Below are positions 6,953 to 13,614 of a stretch of 22,001 nt of DNA, one piece after another (position 1 is the stretch's first letter; each line of letters starts with the position of its first letter). Made by a program: the position numbers and the translations under genes. The notes beneath the pieces were generated by a model. The model saw only the letters and a program-made list of their open reading frames with translations. It did not search any database and had not been told where the DNA came from. The DNA lies in assembly GCA_947624755.1 (NCBI GenBank), contig CANQLQ010000003.1, positions 1-22,001 on the forward strand. Reading direction: 5' to 3'. This DNA comes from an uncultured Clostridia bacterium. Its GTDB lineage: Bacteria; Bacillota; Clostridia; Oscillospirales; Acutalibacteraceae.

Positions 6953-9484
6953 TTACTCCTGCATATTATCAATAATTTCACTCATCTGTGAATTAACATA
7001 CTCAATTTCCTTTTCAAATTCCAATGACGACATTCTAATCATACCTGTCTTAACGGCTTTGAGCTGAATCATACCGTCAGACGTAACGACTCTTATCTGT
7101 TCATTCTGACCGATTTCTGCAATAAGATTTTCTATGTAAGTGTCGGCAGTTTCGTTTTCCTTGGTAAAGACGACATTAACGCCTTGAAAATCGAACTTTT
7201 CACCGAGGTTACCCGAAACCCTATATCCGTCAAACACAAGCACAACTCTGCATCCGGTAAAATGGGCATAGTTTGAAAGAATGTGACAAAGCTTTAGCCT
7301 TGCCATTTCAAGATTGGTTTTTGCAATTTCATTGAGATTTTCCCAGGCAAAAATAACATTGTACCCGTCAACTATAAAACATTTTGTTTTTGCGCCTCTG
7401 ATAGCGGTTTTCTCAATTTCATCCTGCTCTTTAGTAACGGGAGTGCGGTAAAGTACGGTTTCAATTTTACCGAACTCCTTTAGCATTATTTTTTCAAGCT
7501 CTTTTTCATCAAGACTTATTTGGCGGTGAACCGGAATATCGGAAAAAGAACCGTCCTTTTTTTCAAGATAGCTTTCAAGGTGCATATAGTCTTTAACTTC
7601 GTTCCATTTAACATTAAATCCTGCGCCATGAGAGCAGAAAACCGAATCGGGTGAATTATCAAGGTCGCTTTCGGGATTATATCCATATTCTTCAATGACC
7701 TTTTCCGCATTATGACAAAGGTCATAACCTGCGTTTTCAAGCGAGAGTTTACCGAGGCCTCCCGTGTAAGAAGCGACCTCAATCATATAGCCGTCCATAG
7801 TAATTACCGGAGCTTTACCTTTGATAATTGCAATTTCTCCGTCGTTTTCCGGTGAGTCAAAGCTTCCGCCCATAAGTCTTATATCGTTTATTGCCCTTCC
7901 TATATGTTTTGCAGGAAGTTCAAGACGAAAATTATAATAAGGTTCAAGAAGAACGGATTTTGCCTGCATAAGGCCTTGACGTACAGCTCTGTATGTAGCT
8001 TGTCTGAAATCGCCGCCTTCGGTGTGCTTTAGATGAGCTCTGCCGTTTACAAGTGAAATTTTAACGTCGGTAATAGGCGAGCCGGTCAGGACGCCAAGAT
8101 GAGTTTTTTCGCCAAGATGAGTAAGAATAAGTCTTTGCCAGTTGCGGTCAAGGCAGTTTTCACTGCATTTGGTCGTGAAAACAAGACCCTTTGACCTTTC
8201 AAGCGGTTCAATTAAAAGATGTACTTCTGCATAGTGACGAAGAGGCTCATAATGTCCGACCCCTTCAACGGCTTGCGTTATGGTTTCTTTATAGATAACA
8301 TTACCCTCGCTGATTTTAACGTCAACATTAAATCGCTCCGATATAATGCTTTTTAAAATTTCCGCCTGAACCTTTCCCATAAGTGAGCAATGAAATTCTT
8401 TGAGCCTTTCATTATAGGTGATATTAAGCATTGGGTCTTCCTCTTCAAGACTTTTGAATTTGGGAAGCATAACGTGAGGGTCGCAATCATCGGGCAGAAC
8501 AATTTTATAGCTCATTACCGGTTCAAGAATGGCATCGGTGCTTTGATTTTCAAAGCCGAGACCCTGACCTGACGCAGTCTTTGAAAGACCTGTCACGGTA
8601 CACACCGTTCCTGCCGGGGCTTCGTTTACGGTAATATATTTTGCTCCGGAATAAATTCTTATCTGATTTATTTTTTCTGTAACGCCGTTATATTCAATAC
8701 TGTCTTTGACCTTTAATATTCCTCCCGTAACTCTTAATTTTGTAAGTCGTTCGTTTTTGTCGTGAGAGATTTTAAAAACTCTCGCCGCAAATATAGAAGG
8801 AAATTCACGCGAAAGGGTATACTGCTCAATAAGGTTAATAAATTCGTTTACGCCGTCATTTTTAAGCCCCGAACCGAAAAGGCAGGGAAAGATTTTTCTT
8901 TCTTTTATTGCGGAGGACAAAGACTCGTTTGAAAAATTACCCGAAGTTAAATATTCATCGAGAAGAGCATCGCTGCACATTGCTATTTTTTCGGCATTCT
9001 CAAATTCATTTTGATTTTTTGAAAAATCAATTATAGAGCCAAACTCGCTTTCAAGCTCTTTTTGAATTTCCTGTTTGCCGGTTCTTAAAAGATCGCATTT
9101 GGTGACAAATACAAAAGCAGGTATACCGTAAGCCTCGAGCAGCTTCCATACTGTTCTTGTATGAGCCTGAATGCCATCAATCGAACTTATAACAACAATT
9201 GCATAATCAAGAACTTGCAAAGTACGTTCTGTTTCTGCCGAAAAGTCAACGTGTCCCGGAGTGTCAAGAAGAGTGATTCGGTTATCACCGATTTTAAAAG
9301 AAGCTTCACCTGCAAAAATTGTAATGCCGCGTTCTTTTTCAAGGGTGTGAGTGTCGAGGGCAGTATCCTTGTGGTCAACTCTGCCTTGTATGCGTATTAC
9401 GCCGCAATTATATAAAATAGCTTCTGCAAGAGTGGTTTTTCCTGCGTCAACGTGAGCTAAAATTCCAATAACAATATTTTTCAT
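6953..9484 (-). CDS. TetM/EF-G-like ribosomal GTPase fused to C-terminal YacP/Rae1-type NYN domain
   Basis: The protein has 843 residues from the ATG at 9484. The G domain has AHVDAGKT (10-17), EKERGITI (49-56) and DTPGH (74-78). The usual NKxD is TKCD (128-131). Domains II-V follow the TetM/TetO plan to about residue 690. In that family these proteins bind near the ribosomal A site and displace tetracycline. Residues 699-843 form an extra domain: FIVDGYNVIFAW (Asp706), LVFDGY (Asp752), ETADTYIE (Asp781) and VVTSD (Asp803). This matches the YacP/Rae1 NYN nuclease group, whose Bacillus member cuts mRNA in the A site. The combined job, GTPase-directed mRNA cleavage or clearing on ribosomes, is inference. 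An in-frame upstream Met at 9547 is rejected because the promoter covers it. Drug resistance should not be assumed. Confidence 0.88.
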   Translation of the reverse strand: MKNIVIGILAHVDAGKTTLAEAILYNCGVIRIQGRVDHKDTALDTHTLEKERGITIFAGEASFKIGDNRITLLDTPGHVDFSAETERTLQVLDYAIVVISSIDGIQAHTRTVWKLLEAYGIPAFVFVTKCDLLRTGKQEIQKELESEFGSIIDFSKNQNEFENAEKIAMCSDALLDEYLTSGNFSNESLSSAIKERKIFPCLFGSGLKNDGVNEFINLIEQYTLSREFPSIFAARVFKISHDKNERLTKLRVTGGILKVKDSIEYNGVTEKINQIRIYSGAKYITVNEAPAGTVCTVTGLSKTASGQGLGFENQSTDAILEPVMSYKIVLPDDCDPHVMLPKFKSLEEEDPMLNITYNERLKEFHCSLMGKVQAEILKSIISERFNVDVKISEGNVIYKETITQAVEGVGHYEPLRHYAEVHLLIEPLERSKGLVFTTKCSENCLDRNWQRLILTHLGEKTHLGVLTGSPITDVKISLVNGRAHLKHTEGGDFRQATYRAVRQGLMQAKSVLLEPYYNFRLELPAKHIGRAINDIRLMGGSFDSPENDGEIAIIKGKAPVITMDGYMIEVASYTGGLGKLSLENAGYDLCHNAEKVIEEYGYNPESDLDNSPDSVFCSHGAGFNVKWNEVKDYMHLESYLEKKDGSFSDIPVHRQISLDEKELEKIMLKEFGKIETVLYRTPVTKEQDEIEKTAIRGAKTKCFIVDGYNVIFAWENLNEIAKTNLEMARLKLCHILSNYAHFTGCRVVLVFDGYRVSGNLGEKFDFQGVNVVFTKENETADTYIENLIAEIGQNEQIRVVTSDGMIQLKAVKTGMIRMSSLEFEKEIEYVNSQMSEIIDNMQE

Positions 9485-9518
9485 AATCAAATATCCCGAT
9501 ATAATCTTTAATAATGTA

Positions 9519-9547
9519 ATTATAACACTATATCCAATAAATAACAA
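9519..9547 (-). promoter_or_regulatory. SigA-type promoter of the GTPase-NYN/HAD operon
   Basis: On the - strand, TTGTTA (9542-9547) is followed by a 17-nt spacer and TATAAT (9519-9524). The expected start near 9512 leaves a leader of about 28 nt. This fixes the start codon at 9484, which has only a weak GGGA RBS. No tetracycline-type attenuator leader is visible. Confidence 0.65.
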
Positions 9548-9576
9548 TAATTGAGTTATTTTTATAAAACAATTTA

Positions 9577-9609
9577 AAATAAAAACGGAAACCCGAAAAG
9601 AGTTTCCGT
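9577..9609 (-). terminator. Rho-independent terminator of tRNA-Leu
   Basis: On the - strand, AACGGAAAC and GTTTCCGTT form a 9-bp stem followed by TTTTATTTT. It begins immediately after the tRNA CCA end and separates the tRNA from the GTPase operon promoter. Confidence 0.85.
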
Positions 9610-9696
9610 TGGTGCTGGTGACCGGGGTCGAACCGGTACGGTGTCGCCACCGAGGGATTTTAAGTCCCTTGCGTCTGCCTATTCCGCCACACCAGC
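9610..9696 (-). tRNA. tRNA-Leu (anticodon TAA)
   Basis: The 87-nt type II tRNA includes an encoded CCA. The acceptor GCTGGTG pairs with CACCAGC. The anticodon stem AGGGA/TCCCT encloses CTTAAAA, giving anticodon TAA. The long variable arm (CGGTGGCGACACCG) is typical of leucine tRNAs, and the T-arm is CCGGTTCGACCCCGG. A TATACT box lies about 30 nt upstream on the - strand. The 5' end plus upstream flank is duplicated at 9879-9945. Confidence 0.95.
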
Positions 9697-9754
9697 AAAT
9701 TGAATATTAAATTAAAAGTATAAACCTGATAATGAGATGAACCATGTTTTAAAA

Positions 9755-9878
9755 ACGGCAGCCGCAAGCCGTGACTCTTGCGGTGCCCGGAGACTCAGCA
9801 CTGCCGTGCTTCGCTTTCCGACCGCTGCGCCATCCCCGCCTCGCTTCATCCCGCACAGCGGGCGCTTCGGCGGCGATG
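9755..9878. other. GC-rich block with several small hairpins
   Basis: About 120 bp are far richer in GC than the flanks. It holds CCGCAAG/CTTGCGG (9762-9768 with 9777-9783), AGCAC/GTGCT (9797-9801 with 9806-9810) and CCCGC/GCGGG (9850-9854 with 9858-9862). No credible reading frame with an RBS was seen. It lies between tRNA-Leu and a remnant of a second tRNA-Leu 5' end, so it looks inserted or substituted. It could be a REP-like palindromic element or a small structured RNA; the sequence does not decide. The remaining stretch 9907-10085 is AT-rich and holds only the upstream region of the SipL-like gene. Confidence 0.5.
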
Positions 9879-9900
9879 CTGCCTATTCCGCCACACCGGC
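9879..9900 (-). pseudogene. 5' remnant of a second tRNA-Leu gene
   Basis: On the - strand the 22 nt from GCCGGTGTGGCGG onward match the first 22 nt of tRNA-Leu(TAA) with one change, A to G on the + strand, in the acceptor stem. The match continues upstream into the flank (AATATTAAAT and TATAAACCTGAT blocks), so gene plus upstream region were duplicated. The rest of the tRNA is missing and replaced by the GC-rich block. Confidence 0.7.
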
Positions 9901-10085
9901 AAATTAAATATTAAATAATAAATATAAACCTGATGAACTATATGTCATATTGATGTAGCATTGTTATTATATTCAAATTTTAACTTTTTGTCAATACCTT
10001 AATTTCTCAAAAGCGCGCCTTTCGCAGTAATATCTAAAAAAAATCGGAATATATATATGCTATAAAGCCATTAGGAGATGAACAA

Positions 10086-11618
10086 ATGAATATCGAACTG
10101 AAAAAAGAAAAAATATATTCTCCAAACCGTATTTGTACCATGTCATGCAATGAAAATGTTGATCTTGAAATTAATTTGCCGGATTACTGCTCAGACATAA
10201 AACGAATTTTACGCTGTTTTGTAATTCCCGGAATAAACAGCGTACAGTTAACAGGTGACAGGGCAAGCGCAAAAGGAGAAATAACAATAAGATTGGTATA
10301 CGTCGGCGAGGGAGATAAAATTGATTGTTATGAACAAATCACAGATCTTACCGATTATGTTGATGTAAAAAATTTACCCGAAAATCCGATTGTAACCGTT
10401 AAAGCAAAGACACAATTTGTCAATTGCAGAGCGGCGAGTCAAAGGCGGTTTGTTGTAGGAGCAAGCGTTTCGGTTGACTTTTCCGTATACGGCTGCATTG
10501 AAAATAATATTTGCGGTTTGGTTTCCGAAGACGTCTTACAGACCAAAAGAAGCTCTTTCAAAGCCATAAATAAAAGTGTTGTTTCTCAAAAAATGTTTGA
10601 TATTTCGGAAACAATTGCACTTAAAGATAATAATAAATCGGTAGGTAAAATTATAAGCTGTGAACCGATTCCCTTAATCGAGTCAATAAAAACGGTAAAC
10701 GGAAAAATGCTTGTAAAAGGGGAGCTTGAGTGTACAATAGTATATTGCACAGATTCAAAAGACCGTTCCATAGAAAAAATCTATCATACAATGCCTATCA
10801 GCCAGGTGGTCGAAGTACCCGGAATAGATGATACTTTTTTAAACGATATTTCTGTATCCGTAAGTTCTGTTGCGGCAAACGCAAAAACCGACTCATCGGG
10901 CAATAATATGCTCGTTGAATTGGCGGCAAAACTCAGCTTATTTCTTGTCGGTACAAAAGAAGGTGATATTTCTTTTATATCCGACTGTTACAGTACGGAG
11001 TATGAAAGCAAAGCGGAATATAAAAAACTTGATTTGAGAAAAATAGTTCAAACTTTAAATACGACTAAAAAAATAACTGCCGATTTTGATACCGGTGAAC
11101 AAGCTGTAAATAACATTATTGATATTAAAACATTGAGCGTCTTAGATACAAATTCATTAAAAGATTGTATTTTCAAAGGCAAGTGCAGTGTTCTCTTCGG
11201 AATAATATTTGAAGATAAAAACAACGAACTTCAATATATTGAGCGCAGCGCTGATTTTGACTTTGACTGTGAGCTTGACAGCGAATATAATAAAATAAGC
11301 TGTGAGCCCGTTATTTTAATCAAAAACGTAAAAGGTTCGGAAAATTCGGCAAAAATTTCGTTAAGCTTTGAGGCGGTAATATCCGGCAATATTTACTGCG
11401 AACAGCCGGTTAAAATTCTTGAAAGTGTTACGGTTGATGAACAAAGTCCGAAAAAAGAATCAGACGCGGCAATAACAGTTTACTATTGTTCAAAAGGGGA
11501 AAATGTTTGGGATATTGCAAAAAAATATAACACAAGCGTAAATCTTATATGCGAAGAAAATTCAATTGAAAGTGAAATAATTGCAAACGATACTATGCTT
11601 ATTGTACCTTGTATTTAA
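10086..11618 (+). CDS. SipL-like spore coat morphogenesis protein (DUF3794 repeats plus LysM)
   Basis: The 510-residue protein opens with the DUF3794/SPOCS pattern, including INLPDYCSDIKRILRC (about residues 28-43), then YEQITDLTDYVD and VNCRAASQRRFVVGASVSV. Further SPOCS-like modules follow at about 160-290 and 300-440. The C-terminus is a LysM domain: YYCSKGENVWDIAKKYNTS (about 464-482) ending with NDTMLIVPC. This is the arrangement of SipL, which in Clostridioides difficile recruits SpoIVA to the forespore and is needed for coat assembly. The AGGAG RBS fits the ATG. It is a single-gene unit. No clear housekeeping promoter is visible, consistent with a sporulation sigma factor, but I could not assign a specific promoter. 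Naming it SipL is by domain layout, not by tested orthology. Confidence 0.8.
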   Translation: MNIELKKEKIYSPNRICTMSCNENVDLEINLPDYCSDIKRILRCFVIPGINSVQLTGDRASAKGEITIRLVYVGEGDKIDCYEQITDLTDYVDVKNLPENPIVTVKAKTQFVNCRAASQRRFVVGASVSVDFSVYGCIENNICGLVSEDVLQTKRSSFKAINKSVVSQKMFDISETIALKDNNKSVGKIISCEPIPLIESIKTVNGKMLVKGELECTIVYCTDSKDRSIEKIYHTMPISQVVEVPGIDDTFLNDISVSVSSVAANAKTDSSGNNMLVELAAKLSLFLVGTKEGDISFISDCYSTEYESKAEYKKLDLRKIVQTLNTTKKITADFDTGEQAVNNIIDIKTLSVLDTNSLKDCIFKGKCSVLFGIIFEDKNNELQYIERSADFDFDCELDSEYNKISCEPVILIKNVKGSENSAKISLSFEAVISGNIYCEQPVKILESVTVDEQSPKKESDAAITVYYCSKGENVWDIAKKYNTSVNLICEENSIESEIIANDTMLIVPCI

Positions 11619-11720
11619 TTAGCGATACACCGACCGCTCAGTAAAAGCGCTTTTAAAGTAATTTTAAAAAATAAAAATTAATATAGAACTGTCTTAAAGA
11701 TAAAACCTTTATTCAATTAA

Positions 11721-11767
11721 TAATGCCATCTTGCGGTGCGGGTGTTTCGTGCCGCAAGATGGCATTA
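11721..11767. other. Long near-perfect hairpin in intergenic DNA
   Basis: TAATGCCATCTTGCGG (11721-11736) and CCGCAAGATGGCATTA (11752-11767) are exact inverted repeats of 16 bp. With two G-U pairs the stem extends to 20 bp around loop GGTGTTT (11741-11747). Neither side has a T-run, so it is not a standard terminator. It lies between the convergent SipL-like and zinc-ribbon genes. Confidence 0.7.
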
Positions 11768-11829
11768 CATAAAATAAAAGAAAAAATGAAAAATTTTTTA
11801 ATTGTGGAAAGTATGTTTTACAGCATTGT

Positions 11830-12126
11830 TCAATCGGCATTAATTTTCCCTTTTTTGATTACTGAAAGGTCGTCGGCGGTAAGAAAGCAGATTGTGCCGT
11901 TTTGTCTTTCGTTAATATAGTTTTCGTTTACCGAAAAAACAGTGGCGCAGGAAGGGCAGACAGCGTAATTTTCTATTCGTTTCTTATCGAGCAAAACCGT
12001 AACTACATCTAAGTTGGTATTTTTAATAATACTGATTTCAACTTCTTTTTTACATACGGGACAGCAAATTTTATTTGTATTGCCGTCTTTTTTAAAAGAG
12101 CAGCAGTTGATTGTTTTTATTGCCAT
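11830..12126 (-). CDS. Small zinc-ribbon protein of unknown function
   Basis: The 98-residue protein has two CxxC knuckles, ICCPVCKKEVE (about residues 20-30) and YAVCPSCATVF (about 55-65), about 30 residues apart, which is the layout of a single zinc-ribbon fold. No catalytic domain, signal peptide or membrane segment is seen. The ATG at 12126 is chosen because the strong RBS AGGAGG sits 8 nt upstream; the frame is open further upstream but runs into the leader. It is transcribed alone from a promoter at 12255-12283 through a structured leader of about 120 nt. I do not recognise a named family. It may be a nucleic-acid-binding or metal-sensing protein, but this is a guess. Confidence 0.65.
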   Translation of the reverse strand: MAIKTINCCSFKKDGNTNKICCPVCKKEVEISIIKNTNLDVVTVLLDKKRIENYAVCPSCATVFSVNENYINERQNGTICFLTADDLSVIKKGKINAD

Positions 12127-12250
12127 AATATTGTCCTCCTGCATTTTATTAAGGCACACGGCGCCAAAGAGCAATGTTTAGGCGCTGAACCTGTAACCGC
12201 CGAAAAATCTAAGTGAGAACCGCCGCTTTAAGAGACAGGTTTAGTTACAA
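12127..12250 (-). ncRNA. Structured leader or small RNA upstream of the zinc-ribbon gene (class unknown)
   Basis: Between the promoter and the RBS, the - strand transcript has an outer stem AACCTGT (12235-12241) with ACAGGTT (12188-12194). It has two direct copies of CGGCGGTT (12218-12225 and 12195-12202), and a GCGCC/GGCGC stem (GCGCC at 12181-12185 plus the GGCGC near 12155-12160). The CGCC of the last stem could pair with either GGCG copy, so alternative folds are possible. It matches no riboswitch class I can recall; 6S RNA or another small RNA is also possible. It could also act on the + strand. Confidence 0.4.
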
Positions 12251-12254
12251 TTAT

Positions 12255-12283
12255 ATCCTATAATTTTTTTGGTCCGTTGTCAA
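12255..12283 (-). promoter_or_regulatory. Promoter for the leader and zinc-ribbon gene
   Basis: On the - strand there is a consensus TTGACA (12278-12283), a 17-nt spacer and TAGGAT (12255-12260). A TATAAT overlaps just downstream at 12250-12255. The perfect -35 box makes this one of the clearest promoters in the window. Confidence 0.6.
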
Positions 12284-12343
12284 TAAGTATAAAGCCAACA
12301 GAAAATAAAAATTACAAAAAATTCATATCTTGGGTGATTTAGA

Positions 12344-13573
12344 ATGAAAAAAATAATGAGCCTTTTGATAACTTTAATATTTTTACTATGCGGTTGCGGA
12401 AATACCGTTTTTGAAAATTCGGATGATACGCTGGATTTTAGTGACCTGAGTTCAGAGGGAAGTAAACTTTTTGATACCGGCTATTCGTCTGAATTTAGAG
12501 GCGCATGGTTGTCTTATCTTGAAATAAGACCAAAGAATTTTGATGTATCAAAAAACGACTATCAGGAATATATTAAAAATTATTTTCAAAATTTTAAAAA
12601 AGCAAAAATCAACAATGTCTTTGTTCAGGTAAGACCCTTTGCGGACGCTATTTATCAGTCCTCGCTTTTTCCGTCGAGTTCCTGTGTCGTAAAAAATCAG
12701 GGTGATAAATTACCTTTCGATTTTTTTCAAGTAATAATCGAAGAAGCAAAAAACTTTTCAATTGAAGTTCATGCCTGGATAAACCCATATAGGATTCAAA
12801 ATGAATTTGATGAATCAAAGCTGTGTTCGGATTCATTTGCAAAAAAATGGCTTAGTGAAAAAGATAACTGCGATGTGATAAAGGTAAACGGGGGCTTATA
12901 TTTTAATCCTGCAAGCTTAAAGGTTCAAGAGCTTATAATCGACGGTGTGCGGGAGATACTTGAAAATTATGATGTAAGCGGGATCCATATTGATGATTAT
13001 TTTTATCCCTCATCCGAAAGCGGATATGATAAAGTCTCGTTTGATGAATACTCCGAAAAGGGCGGCAAGCTTAATTTGGCAAAGTGGCGAAGCGAAAACA
13101 TCAATTCGCTGTTATCGGGAATTTATAATACCGTAAAAGATTTTTCAAAAGATAAAATTTTCAGCATAAGCCCCGGCGGAGACATAGAAAAAAACAAAAA
13201 AGAAATGTTCGCAGACTGCAAAAAGTGGTGCAGTGAAAGCGGTTATTGCGATATGATTATTCCGCAAATATATTATGGCTTCAATAATGAAAAAATGCCT
13301 TTTGAAGCCTGCGCCGAAATGTGGATCAAGCTTGTCTGCGATGATGTAAAGCTTGTTATCGGACTTGCTCTTTATAAATCGGGCAAAACAGATGCCTTTG
13401 CCGGCAAATCAGGCAAAGACGAATGGATAGAAAATAACGATATAATAAAAAGACAGGTTGAATTAAGCAGAAGGTTGAATTTTGCCGGATTTTGTCTGTA
13501 CAGCGCACAATTTGTAAATTTTACTGATAAATCTTGCTCAAAAGAGATGCAAAATCTTATAAATGTGTTATGA
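12344..13573 (+). CDS. GHL10-family (DUF187, YngK-like) glycoside hydrolase lipoprotein
   Basis: The 409-residue protein has an N-terminal lipoprotein signal with the lipobox region LLCGC (Cys about 19), so it should be anchored outside the membrane. The mature part starts FRGAWLSY (about residue 51). It then has VFVQVRPFADAIYQSS (about 94-109), HAWINPYR (about 145-152) and the family signature GIHIDDYFYP (about 214-223), whose acidic pair is the likely catalytic region. IIPQIYYG and GLALYKSG complete the TIM barrel. GHL10 members cut glycan strands such as peptidoglycan or related polysaccharides. It lies 41 bp upstream of a peptidoglycan amidase in the same direction, so the two probably form a wall-remodelling operon. 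The RBS GGGTG is modest. Confidence 0.83.
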   Translation: MKKIMSLLITLIFLLCGCGNTVFENSDDTLDFSDLSSEGSKLFDTGYSSEFRGAWLSYLEIRPKNFDVSKNDYQEYIKNYFQNFKKAKINNVFVQVRPFADAIYQSSLFPSSSCVVKNQGDKLPFDFFQVIIEEAKNFSIEVHAWINPYRIQNEFDESKLCSDSFAKKWLSEKDNCDVIKVNGGLYFNPASLKVQELIIDGVREILENYDVSGIHIDDYFYPSSESGYDKVSFDEYSEKGGKLNLAKWRSENINSLLSGIYNTVKDFSKDKIFSISPGGDIEKNKKEMFADCKKWCSESGYCDMIIPQIYYGFNNEKMPFEACAEMWIKLVCDDVKLVIGLALYKSGKTDAFAGKSGKDEWIENNDIIKRQVELSRRLNFAGFCLYSAQFVNFTDKSCSKEMQNLINVL

Positions 13574-13614
13574 TATAATAAGCATAACAGTTTAATTCAC
13601 AAGAGGAATTTTAA

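Noticed and set aside
6953..9484. Calling the GTPase a tetracycline resistance gene
   Set aside because: The protein shares the TetM/TetO plan but carries a nuclease-like extra domain, a changed G4 motif and no attenuator leader. Resistance cannot be claimed from sequence.
9485..9547. Longer GTPase N-terminus starting at 9547
   Set aside because: The extra 21 residues are hydrophobic and non-homologous, and the region contains the -35 and -10 boxes of the promoter.
12127..12250. Naming the structured region 6S RNA or a known riboswitch
   Set aside because: Some stretches felt 6S-like, but I could not match conserved bulge or aptamer motifs, so only an unknown class is reported.
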